Notes under the pieces: generated by a model
The model's input: the letters and a program-made list of their open reading frames with translations, nothing else
Databases searched by the model: none
Told to the model about the DNA's origin: nothing
Source: Candidatus Zixiibacteriota bacterium
GTDB taxonomy: Bacteria; Zixibacteria; MSB-5A5; SM1-73
Direction: 5' to 3'
Length of the DNA stretch: 22,413 bases
Assembly: GCA_029933635.1 (NCBI GenBank)
Contig: JAOZNS010000016.1
Coordinates: 1-22,413, forward strand
Part shown: in pieces, positions 15,788 to 22,413 of the stretch
Position numbering within the stretch: the stretch's first letter is position 1
How the letters are laid out: each line of letters opens with the position of its first letter
Made by a program: the position numbers and the translations under genes

Positions 15788-18472
15788 ATGGAGAGGCTTA
15801 AGGTATTGATCTTAGGGGGATTGTTTCTTCTTCTTACCCTTTGGGCTAGGGAGGGATTTGCGCTCCAGGAGGTTATCGTCTCGCAAATCAAATTCTCCTC
15901 TCTGGAGGAACTCTCCCGCTTGGTAGAGATGGGCCTGGATATTGACCGTGTTCATAAGGGTTATCTCACAGCTTATTTAACCCCCCAGCAGTTTAACCTG
16001 GTGAAGAGCAAAGGGTTTGAAGTGGTCAGGATCCCAAATTATGCCCAGCTTATGGCCGACAGCCTCTGGGCAGCCACCAAGGATAGCAAGAATCCAATGG
16101 ATGCATATCATACCTATGAGGAATTGACTGCGGAGTTGGATTCAATTGCTACCAATCACCCGGATATCTGCCACTTAGAGAGCATTGGGCAGTCTGTTCA
16201 AGGAAGACAACTCTGGTTTATGAAGATTTCGGACAATGTCAGTCAGGAGGAGGATGAGCCAGAGTTCAAGTATATTTCCACTATGCACGGGGATGAACCT
16301 GTAGGGACAGAATTGCTTATGTACTTGATCAACCACTTGGTGGACAATTATGGGACGGATTCCCTGGTCACCTACTTGGTGGACAACAGCGAGATCTGGA
16401 TAATGCCTCTGATGAACCCTGATGGAAATGCCTTGCATCAGAGGTATAATGCGAATGGGGTGGATCTAAACAGGAACTTCCCCGATCCAATAACCGACAC
16501 CACCAATACCCCTGATGGGAGGGAACCCGAGACCCAGGCAGTGATGAACTTCTGTTTCGGTCACAGTTTTGTCTCCTCAGCCAACTTCCATACCGGTGCA
16601 ATGGTAGTCAACTACCCCTGGGACTGCCAATATCTCCTCACTCCGGATGATGACCTCTTTATTGAGATCTCCAAGGTTTACTCCAGACATAACCCCCCGA
16701 TGTATAACAGCTCGGAATTCGATAGTGGGATCACCAATGGTGCCCAGTGGTACGTTATCCACGGGGGGATGCAGGACTGGAACTACAACTGGCTGGCCTG
16801 CAATGAGGTGACCATAGAGCTCTACGAGACAAAGTGGCCCGACCCCTCTGTTCTGCCTGATCTTTGGGATGATAATCGAGAGGCTATGCTTGCCTATATG
16901 GATCAGTGTCATCGAGGGATCAGAGGATTGGTGACAGATGCCACTACGGGGCAGCCTCTGGCAGCCACGGTGAGCGTTCTGGAGGTGGGCAAGGATGTCT
17001 ACACCGACCCTGATGTGGGGGATTACCACAGAATGCTTCTCCCAGGCACCTATACGGTTCAGTTCTCCGCGGAGGGATATTTGCCCCAGACCTTTTCTAA
17101 TGTGGAAGTGGTAGCCGATAGTGCCACTCAGTTGGATGTGCAGCTTTCTCAACCCTTAGTGGGGAAGATCTCTGGAACTGTGAGCGATTCATTAAGCGGT
17201 CAACCCCTCTATGCCTCTGTGGAAGTGCTTGGTTCTGGGGTTGATCCAGTTTATACCGATTCTCTCACCGGTCATTACTCAATAAATCTCTATCAGGGAA
17301 CCTACACGATGAGGGTCTCATCCAACGGGTATAGGACGGTTACCAGAGATAGCGTTGTGGTCACTGATAGTGTGAACGAAGACTTCCAGTTGGTCTTCAT
17401 TCCGGTCCATTATTATACCCAGCTTGCTCCGCTTTCTATACCTGACAACGATGGTTGGGTCCAAAGCTATCTCCAGGTGCCGGATAGCATAGGGATTGAG
17501 GATATAAATGTCTTTGTGGACATTAGCCATACCTATATTGGAGATTTGATCGTCAAATTGGTCTCCCCTCTGAACACGGAGGTTACTTTGCACAACAACA
17601 GTGGAGGTTCTGATGACGACATCGTGGGTTGGTATGACACCGATATTATCCCTGATGGTCCAGGGGAGATGGGTGACTTCATAGGGGAGGATGCCTATGG
17701 TCAGTGGGCGTTGTGGCTCAGGGATTGTGCAGGGGGGGATGTTGGTGGCTTAAATCTTTGGAAATTGGAGATTTATGGGATGGGTGCTGTCCAAGAGGAC
17801 AGTGTAGCTCCGGCCGCTATCAGAGACCTATCCGTGAGGTATATTGATGACACCTCGGCAACCTTGGTGTGGACAGCTCCTGGCGATGATGGAATCTCAG
17901 GGACGGCGAGTATCTATGATCTGCGATATTCCCTGACGCCTGTGGGGTCCGATACGGTCGGTTGGTGGAATTCAGCCCAAACGGTTTCCGGAGAGCCTGC
18001 GCCGTCGGAAGCAGGAATGCTGGATTCGTGTGTTATCCAAAATCTCTTGTCTGACACTACCTACTACTTCGTAATCAGAGCTGCCGATGAAGTGCCAAAT
18101 TGGGCCGGTTTTTCCAATGTGGCCATAGGGAAGACGACTAATGTTGGTGTTGGCGGTTTAACTGACTTTACTGGATTACCGGAAAGCTTTAAGCTCTTTC
18201 AAAACTATCCCAATCCATTTAACCCCTCTACCACCATCCGCTACCACCTGTCGGCGGACGGCGGACGGCGGACGGCGGTCAGTCTAAAGATTTTCAACAT
18301 TCTGGGGGAGTTGGTGAGGACTCTGGTGGATGAAGAACAATCACCTGGCTACCACTTGGTTAGGTGGGATGGAAGGGATAACTTGGGAAGGGAGGTCTCC
18401 ACAGGGGTCTATATCTACCAGCTCAAGACGGGGAGATTTGGGAAGATTCGAAGGATGGTCCTTTTGCGATAA
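15788..18472 (+). CDS. Secreted M14 zinc carboxypeptidase with regulatory, P- and fibronectin III domains
   Basis: Start: ATG at 15788, with AGGAG (15781-15785) just upstream; an in-frame GTG at 15785 is the alternative. A signal peptide follows (MERLKVLILGGLFLLLTLWAREGFA). The protein has 894 residues. The M14 domain (~108-375) shows zinc ligands H167 and E170 (MHGDEPVG) and H268 (ANFHTGA), the substrate-anchoring N228-R229 (DLNRNFPDP), and catalytic E344 (VTIELYETKWP). Next are two CarboxypepD_reg repeats (~377 and ~459), a proprotein-convertase P-like domain (~542-670, IPDNDG ... ISHTYIGDLIVKLVSP ... WALWLRDCAGGDVG), a fibronectin III domain (~674-790), and the sorting module (~801-894, FQNYPNPFNPST ... 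RMVLLR). It should trim C-terminal residues from peptides outside the cell, complementing the endoproteases beside it. It begins nine bases after the C25 gene stop, so co-translation is likely. A 7-base tandem repeat interrupts the sorting module. Confidence 0.94.
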   Translation: MERLKVLILGGLFLLLTLWAREGFALQEVIVSQIKFSSLEELSRLVEMGLDIDRVHKGYLTAYLTPQQFNLVKSKGFEVVRIPNYAQLMADSLWAATKDSKNPMDAYHTYEELTAELDSIATNHPDICHLESIGQSVQGRQLWFMKISDNVSQEEDEPEFKYISTMHGDEPVGTELLMYLINHLVDNYGTDSLVTYLVDNSEIWIMPLMNPDGNALHQRYNANGVDLNRNFPDPITDTTNTPDGREPETQAVMNFCFGHSFVSSANFHTGAMVVNYPWDCQYLLTPDDDLFIEISKVYSRHNPPMYNSSEFDSGITNGAQWYVIHGGMQDWNYNWLACNEVTIELYETKWPDPSVLPDLWDDNREAMLAYMDQCHRGIRGLVTDATTGQPLAATVSVLEVGKDVYTDPDVGDYHRMLLPGTYTVQFSAEGYLPQTFSNVEVVADSATQLDVQLSQPLVGKISGTVSDSLSGQPLYASVEVLGSGVDPVYTDSLTGHYSINLYQGTYTMRVSSNGYRTVTRDSVVVTDSVNEDFQLVFIPVHYYTQLAPLSIPDNDGWVQSYLQVPDSIGIEDINVFVDISHTYIGDLIVKLVSPLNTEVTLHNNSGGSDDDIVGWYDTDIIPDGPGEMGDFIGEDAYGQWALWLRDCAGGDVGGLNLWKLEIYGMGAVQEDSVAPAAIRDLSVRYIDDTSATLVWTAPGDDGISGTASIYDLRYSLTPVGSDTVGWWNSAQTVSGEPAPSEAGMLDSCVIQNLLSDTTYYFVIRAADEVPNWAGFSNVAIGKTTNVGVGGLTDFTGLPESFKLFQNYPNPFNPSTTIRYHLSADGGRRTAVSLKIFNILGELVRTLVDEEQSPGYHLVRWDGRDNLGREVSTGVYIYQLKTGRFGKIRRMVLLR
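18252..18279 (+). repeat. Heptanucleotide microsatellite (CGGCGGA x4) inside the carboxypeptidase sorting domain
   Basis: Four head-to-tail copies of CGGCGGA, with only the last base of the last copy changed (to T). They encode the inserted stretch ADGGRRTAV between the RYHLS strand and the VSLKIFNILG strand of the C-terminal module. The unit length is not a multiple of three, so gain or loss of one or two units would shift the frame and remove the last ~60 residues. Confidence 0.9.
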
Positions 18473-18520
18473 GAAAGTAAGAGCAATTTTTTAGGCAGAT
18501 AGAATTGTGTTGTTTGGACC

Positions 18521-18549
18521 TTGACAAAAGGCCGAAATTGGTGTATTTT
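18521..18549 (+). promoter_or_regulatory. Likely sigma70-type promoter of the first papain-like protease gene
   Basis: A perfect TTGACA (18521-18526) is followed by a 17-base spacer and TATTTT (18544-18549). It sits ~22 bases before the gene's start codon, so the 5' leader would be very short. It resembles the 3275-3304 candidate in the -35 and in the GTAT-T at the -10. The 98-base gap shows no terminator hairpin for the preceding gene. Confidence 0.6.
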
Positions 18550-18570
18550 AAAAAGAAAGGAGTGATGAAA

Positions 18571-20796
18571 ATGCGTTGGAAGATGTTTTTGTTGATCTTA
18601 GTGATTCTGTTCGGCTCATCGGCGATGGGCTCAGAGCTAGAGCAGATACGCAAGGCTATAAAGGAGAAGGGGGCAAAGTGGGAGGCGGCTGAGACCTGGG
18701 TTCTTAAACTCCCCCCAAAGGAGAGGAGGAAGCTCCTCGGTGACAACTTTGCCGATGACTTTTCAAGAGCACCCGGAGCAGAAATTAGGGGCACCAAGGA
18801 CCTCCCTACCGAATTTGATTGGAGAAACAAGGATGGACACTTCTGGTTAACTCCGATTAAGGATCAGAAGAACTGTGGGAGTTGCACTGCTTTCGGTGCC
18901 TGTGGAGCCTTAGAGGCGAATATAAAGATTCACGCCAACAACTTCTGGATTATGCCTGATCTCTCCGAACAGCACTTATTTTCCTGTGCAGGAGGGGACT
19001 GTGATCATGGGATGGCTATCTCCACGGCAATGAGTTATCTCCTCAATTATGGAACGCCAGATGAGGAGTGTCTTCCCTATACACAAGTGGATGACAACTG
19101 CAGTGAGACCTGTTTGGATTGGCAGCTTCGGGCCAGGGGGACAAGCACTTGGGGATGGACAGATAGGACTATCTCTGGTATAAAACAGGCCATCTATGAT
19201 TATGGGCCAGTTGAAGGCCACTTTGACGTCTATACAGATTTTCTCGCTTACAATGGTGGGATATACGAGCATGTGTGGGGGGATTATGAGGGGGGGCATG
19301 CTATTGTCATAGTTGGGTGGAGCGATAGCTCCCTAAGTTGGATCTGCAAAAACAGTTGGGGACCTTATTGGGGGGAATACGGTCCCTATCCAGACAGCAC
19401 CAAGGGATGGTTCAGGATAAAATATGGGGAGTGTGGGATTGAATACAAGAAAGCCGCCTGGATGGTCCCCGTCATCAAACCCCCTGACGGTATTGTCCTG
19501 GATAAGGATTCATTCCATTTCGTGTTGCCGCCCGATTCCTCAGATTCTGATTCTCTCCAGATTTCAAATATTGGCGACTCCACCTTTATCTTCAACGTTA
19601 GTTATAACCAGTCCTGGTTATTTGTTTCCCCCCAGTCGGACACTTTGGATTCTAATGAGGTATCTCTCCTTGACATTTCCGTTAACTCTTCAGGGTTGCC
19701 CGCTGGGAACACTTATGCGGGAACACTTTCCGTTTATGCTAGCGATACAAGTCTTGAGGAGATTCCTCTTTACCATATATATGTGCCTATTAGTTTGGAT
19801 GTAAGTTCTCCTTTCATTCGGGGGGATTATGATGGAGATGGACAGGTTTTGACCAATGACCCTTTGATGGAGCTACAGTTCATCTTTGGAGTTCCTGGTG
19901 CAACTCCCCCTTCCTGTGATGATGCCGCTGATTATGATGACAATGGTAGTATCTTTACCAATGACCCTCTGATGGCTCTTCAATTTAATTTTGGAGTTTC
20001 TGGTTCTTCCCCGCCTCTTCCCCCTTATCCTGAGTGTGACCTTGACCCTACGGAGGACGATTTATATTGTGAGTTTCATGCGTTCTGTATAGGTGGCAAG
20101 GGTTTAGTCTATAAGTCATCGGTGAGTGTGGCTGGGGCTATGGACAAGCTGGTAGCTGGGGAACCTGCGGTAGCTGATGAAGTGGTGCGGGTTCCTGTGG
20201 AGCTGACAGTGACTGAGCCGGTATGTGGATTGGACATCTCGTTGGGGTATGATACTGGGACTCTGCGGTTTGAGCGGGTAGAAGGTGGAGAAGGGTATGA
20301 CTTCTGGGCAGTGGATACTCGGCGGGCAGGTGTAGTGAGGATAGGGGGGGTACCGGATATAGAGATGGTTAAGCTGTTGGAACCTGGGACTCATCGGGTA
20401 GGTGAGGTAGTATTTGAATTGGAGAAGAGGGGTGATCTGGGGTTGAGGTGGGAGAAGGCGGAGGTATACGGGGCCCGGGTGCAGCCGTTGAGCCTGGAGT
20501 GGGTAGTGAAGGGAGGTGGGGGTAGGTTACCCACCCAGTTTGCCTTGGAGCAGAACTATCCCAATCCGTTCAACCCGAGCACTCAGATCAGATATGCCCT
20601 CCCAGTGGATTGTCAGGTGAGGTTAGAGGTTTACAATGTGGTAGGCCAAAAGGCAGCCACATTGGTGGATGGGCATCAGAAGGCTGGTTACCAGGTAGCC
20701 ACCTGGAATGCTCAGGATATGGCTTCTGGTGTCTACTTCTATAAGCTCACTGCTGGTAACTTCATATCTATCAAGAAGATGGTCCTGCTAAAGTGA
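18571..20796 (+). CDS. Secreted papain-type (C1) protease with dockerin-like pair, cohesin-like domain and sorting domain
   Basis: ATG at 18571 has AAAGGAG (18556-18562) eight bases upstream and opens a signal peptide (MRWKMFLLILVILFGSSAMGS). ATG at 18565 is possible but too close to the ribosome site. The protein has 741 residues. A short propeptide (IRKAIKEKGAKWEAAETWV) precedes the C1 domain (~75-297): Q99 (KDQKNCGSC), C105, H243 (EGGHAIVIVGW) and N261 (CKNSWGPYWG) form the full papain active-site set. The usual Trp after the nucleophile is Thr (CGSCTAF). Residues ~302-410 are an Ig-like (BACON-type) domain. Residues ~416-507 hold two dockerin-like calcium loops (GDYDGDGQVLTND and ADYDDNGSIFTND), each followed by PLMxLQFxFGV. 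Residues ~514-647 are cohesin-like (VRVPVELTV ... CGLDISLGYD ... RVGEVVFEL). The sorting module is ~656-741 (EQNYPNPFNPST ... KMVLLK). Activity as an extracellular endopeptidase is well supported; the meaning of the dockerin/cohesin pair is inferred. Confidence 0.93.
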   Translation: MRWKMFLLILVILFGSSAMGSELEQIRKAIKEKGAKWEAAETWVLKLPPKERRKLLGDNFADDFSRAPGAEIRGTKDLPTEFDWRNKDGHFWLTPIKDQKNCGSCTAFGACGALEANIKIHANNFWIMPDLSEQHLFSCAGGDCDHGMAISTAMSYLLNYGTPDEECLPYTQVDDNCSETCLDWQLRARGTSTWGWTDRTISGIKQAIYDYGPVEGHFDVYTDFLAYNGGIYEHVWGDYEGGHAIVIVGWSDSSLSWICKNSWGPYWGEYGPYPDSTKGWFRIKYGECGIEYKKAAWMVPVIKPPDGIVLDKDSFHFVLPPDSSDSDSLQISNIGDSTFIFNVSYNQSWLFVSPQSDTLDSNEVSLLDISVNSSGLPAGNTYAGTLSVYASDTSLEEIPLYHIYVPISLDVSSPFIRGDYDGDGQVLTNDPLMELQFIFGVPGATPPSCDDAADYDDNGSIFTNDPLMALQFNFGVSGSSPPLPPYPECDLDPTEDDLYCEFHAFCIGGKGLVYKSSVSVAGAMDKLVAGEPAVADEVVRVPVELTVTEPVCGLDISLGYDTGTLRFERVEGGEGYDFWAVDTRRAGVVRIGGVPDIEMVKLLEPGTHRVGEVVFELEKRGDLGLRWEKAEVYGARVQPLSLEWVVKGGGGRLPTQFALEQNYPNPFNPSTQIRYALPVDCQVRLEVYNVVGQKAATLVDGHQKAGYQVATWNAQDMASGVYFYKLTAGNFISIKKMVLLK
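20113..20410 (+). repeat. Cohesin-like coding block, copy 1, strongly conserved at DNA level
   Basis: Bases from about 20113 to 20410 match 22141-22413 closely, including many third codon positions. Examples are the runs around TCGGTGAGTGTGG, GACAAGCTGGTAGCTGGGGA, GGGTATGACTTCTGGGCAGT and ACCGGATATAGAGATGG. The catalytic domains of the same two genes are far more diverged. Confidence 0.8.
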
Positions 20797-20888
20797 GGCG
20801 GTAACTGTAACTTATGAATGAGAGTTTGTTGAAGTAGGTCTGAATTGTAATATTTAGGTGGTGACCCTTGAGCGGTATTTAAGTCCTT

Positions 20889-20903
20889 AAAGGGGGAGGA
20901 ATG
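20889..20903 (+). promoter_or_regulatory. Ribosome binding site and start of the last gene
   Basis: A purine run AAAGGGGGAGG (20889-20899) lies directly before ATG at 20901, whose frame gives a signal peptide. The rest of the 104-base gap 20797-20900 shows only a weak promoter-like pair (TTGAAG at 20829-20834 and TATTTA at 20851-20856), so the gene may be read through from the preceding protease or have its own weak promoter. Confidence 0.6.
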
Positions 20904-22413
20904 TCTCACAAATATTCCGGTTTCTTAAAAGGATTTTTGTTCGTTTTAATTTTCGCCGTTTGGATGAGTAATGGATTTTCTGTAAGAGAAGGGGATTTAG
21001 GAAATTCACCAGCGAATGGATCAACTATTCCGGAGTATTCTTATGGCTTAGGGTACGTTCCATTAAGGGGGAAGGTTGAAAGCAGACCACTTCCGTCCAA
21101 TAAGTACTACCCCTCTTCCTGGGATTGGCGAAACGCCACACATAATAGTGTTACTGGAGATTGGACAACCATCCCTAAAAACCAGGGAGGTTGTGGTAGT
21201 TGTTGGGATTTTGCTGCAAATGGGGCTTTAGAGGCAATCATAAATGTTAGGAGTAACAATCCCAACTTGGATTTAGACCTTTCAGAGCAGTATATCCTCT
21301 CCTGTTACAGCGGTGGATGGGGTTGCAGTGGTTCCAATGCTTACTATGCCTACGAATATATGTATAATCATGGAGGGACAGTTCCAGAAACCTGTTTTCC
21401 ATATTCTGCTGATGATGATATATTGTGTTCTGACAAGTGTGCCAACTGGTCGGATTTGCTTGTCCCCATTTCAAGCTATGGTTATAGCTGGTCTCCAGGG
21501 CAGAATGCTATTAAGAGTATGATTTATGAAAATGGCCCGGTTTGTCTTGGCTTTGATGTTTATGCTGACTTCTATACTGGAAGCCCCAGTTTTGATGAAA
21601 ACGGTGTCTACCGATATGATGGTATCAGTGCATATAGGGGTGGTCATCAAGTAGTTGCCGTTGGATATAAGGACACCCCCGGGAATCCGGATTATGATGG
21701 TTACTGGATCTGTAAGAACAGTTGGGGAGCAACCTGGGGCCCCTGGGGCGATGGATGCTTCGGCATAGCCTATGGTCAGTGTGGCATTGAACAGGAGCTC
21801 ATTTATGTTGACTATGAAGCATCAAGTGCGTATGGTTTTATACGGGGGGACTACGATGGTGACGGACAGGTACTGACCAATGATGCATTGATGGAACTCC
21901 AGTATATCTTTAAGGTGCCGGGTTACACACCTCCCCCCTGTGAGGATGCGGCTGACTGTAATGATGATGGTGATATTTTAACTAATGACCCGTTGATGAT
22001 ACTTCAGTTCGTATTTTCGGTGCCAGGTTCACATTCCCCTCCTGCTCCTTATCCTGACTGTGGTATGGATCCTACTCAGGATGATTTAACCTGTGTGAGC
22101 TTCCCCTTCTGTGAGAAGAAGGGTACCACAGTTGGTTACAAGCCATCGGTGAGTGTGGCCGGGGCTGTGGACAAGCTGGTAGCTGGGGAGCCTATGGTAG
22201 CTGATGGGTTGGTGCGGGTACCTGTTGAACTGGTGGTAAGGGAGCCGGTATGTGGATTTGACATTTCCCTGAGGTATGATGTTAGTGCATTGCGGTTTAA
22301 GGAGGTAGTTGGCGGGGAAGGGTATGACTTCTGGGCAGTGGATACTCGGGAGGCAGGAGTAGTGCGGATAGGGGCTGTACCGGATATAGAGATGGCCGAG
22401 CTGCTGAAGCCTG
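20901..22413 (+). CDS. Second secreted papain-type (C1) protease with dockerin-like pair and cohesin-like domain (3' truncated)
   Basis: The open frame starts at ATG 20901 and runs off the window after 504 codons. A signal peptide (MSHKYSGFLKGFLFVLIFAVWMSNGFS) leads to a propeptide-like stretch unlike that of the preceding gene. The C1 domain (~70-305) has Q95 (KNQGGCGSCWDF), nucleophile C101, H249 (GGHQVVAVGY) and N273 (CKNSWGATWG). The dockerin-like pair (GDYDGDGQVLTND and ADCNDDGDILTND) begins right after the protease at ~314; the Ig-like domain present between them in the preceding gene is missing. It ends with a PYPDCGMDPTQDDLTC cysteine knot, as in the neighbour. A cohesin-like domain (SVSVAGAVDKLVAGEP ... 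VRVPVELVV ... CGFDISLRYD) starts at ~417 and is cut at PDIEMAELLKP. A sorting module would be expected beyond the edge. It is a tandem paralogue of the preceding gene, 104 bases downstream. Confidence 0.92.
   Translation, partial: MSHKYSGFLKGFLFVLIFAVWMSNGFSVREGDLGNSPANGSTIPEYSYGLGYVPLRGKVESRPLPSNKYYPSSWDWRNATHNSVTGDWTTIPKNQGGCGSCWDFAANGALEAIINVRSNNPNLDLDLSEQYILSCYSGGWGCSGSNAYYAYEYMYNHGGTVPETCFPYSADDDILCSDKCANWSDLLVPISSYGYSWSPGQNAIKSMIYENGPVCLGFDVYADFYTGSPSFDENGVYRYDGISAYRGGHQVVAVGYKDTPGNPDYDGYWICKNSWGATWGPWGDGCFGIAYGQCGIEQELIYVDYEASSAYGFIRGDYDGDGQVLTNDALMELQYIFKVPGYTPPPCEDAADCNDDGDILTNDPLMILQFVFSVPGSHSPPAPYPDCGMDPTQDDLTCVSFPFCEKKGTTVGYKPSVSVAGAVDKLVAGEPMVADGLVRVPVELVVREPVCGFDISLRYDVSALRFKEVVGGEGYDFWAVDTREAGVVRIGAVPDIEMAELLKP
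22141..22413 (+). repeat. Cohesin-like coding block, copy 2 (continues beyond the window)
   Basis: This is the partner of 20113-20410. The match begins near the GGTTACAAGCCATCGGTG stretch and is still strong at the window end, so the homologous block extends further. Confidence 0.8.

Noticed and set aside
16577..17152. 191-codon minus-strand open frame
   Set aside because: It is antisense to the carboxypeptidase region with intact catalytic motifs, and no domain is recognisable.
20865..20894. CCCTT/AAGGG pairing that might hide the ribosome site of the last gene
   Set aside because: Only five base pairs around a 20-base loop; too weak to support as a regulatory hairpin.

Overview
The window is an almost fully coding stretch of bacterial DNA in which every supported gene lies on the + strand. 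It holds seven large genes for secreted or surface proteins, the first cut at its 5' end and the last at its 3' end. Six of the seven C-termini are visible. All six end in the same ~85-95 residue module: a QNYPNPFN motif, then a xxLGxxVxTLV strand, then GxYxxxL, then a basic tail ending LR or LK. This is the FlgD-Ig-like / type IX secretion 'type A' C-terminal sorting domain (TIGR04183-like). With dockerin-like pairs, cohesin-like domains, FG-GAP repeats and ASH domains, it points to the FCB-related candidate phyla (KSB1, WOR-3/Stahlbacteria, Zixibacteria, Latescibacteria and similar) rather than classical Bacteroidetes. The two best promoters are TTGACA-type, not Bacteroidetes-type. The exact taxon cannot be settled here. 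Frequent AGG/AGA arginine codons would fit a thermophilic relative, but that is only a hint.

Layout. (1) 1-3266: tail of a giant adhesin-like protein with ten Ig/cadherin-like (He_PIG-type) repeats. (2) 3458-6397: a beta-propeller / ASH / FG-GAP surface protein behind a likely promoter. (3) 6482-11575 and (4) 11600-15778: two clan CD (gingipain/C25-type) cysteine proteases that share a ~585-residue block after the catalytic region. (5) 15788-18472: an M14 zinc carboxypeptidase with a P-domain and a fibronectin III domain. Genes 2-5 are closely spaced (84, 24 and 9 nt gaps) and probably form one operon. (6) 18571-20796, behind a good promoter, and (7) 20901 to the window end: two papain-type (C1) proteases, each followed by a dockerin-like EF-hand pair and a cohesin-like domain.

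Taken together this looks like an extracellular proteolysis locus: endoproteases of two unrelated cysteine-protease clans, an exopeptidase to process the released peptides, and large non-enzymatic surface proteins that may hold them or bind substrate. All appear to leave the cell by the same C-terminal route. Dockerin-like and cohesin-like modules in the same polypeptides raise the possibility that the C1 proteases assemble with each other or with other surface proteins. No RNA genes, CRISPR arrays, insertion sequences or convincing minus-strand genes were seen. No intergenic gap exceeds 200 bases.
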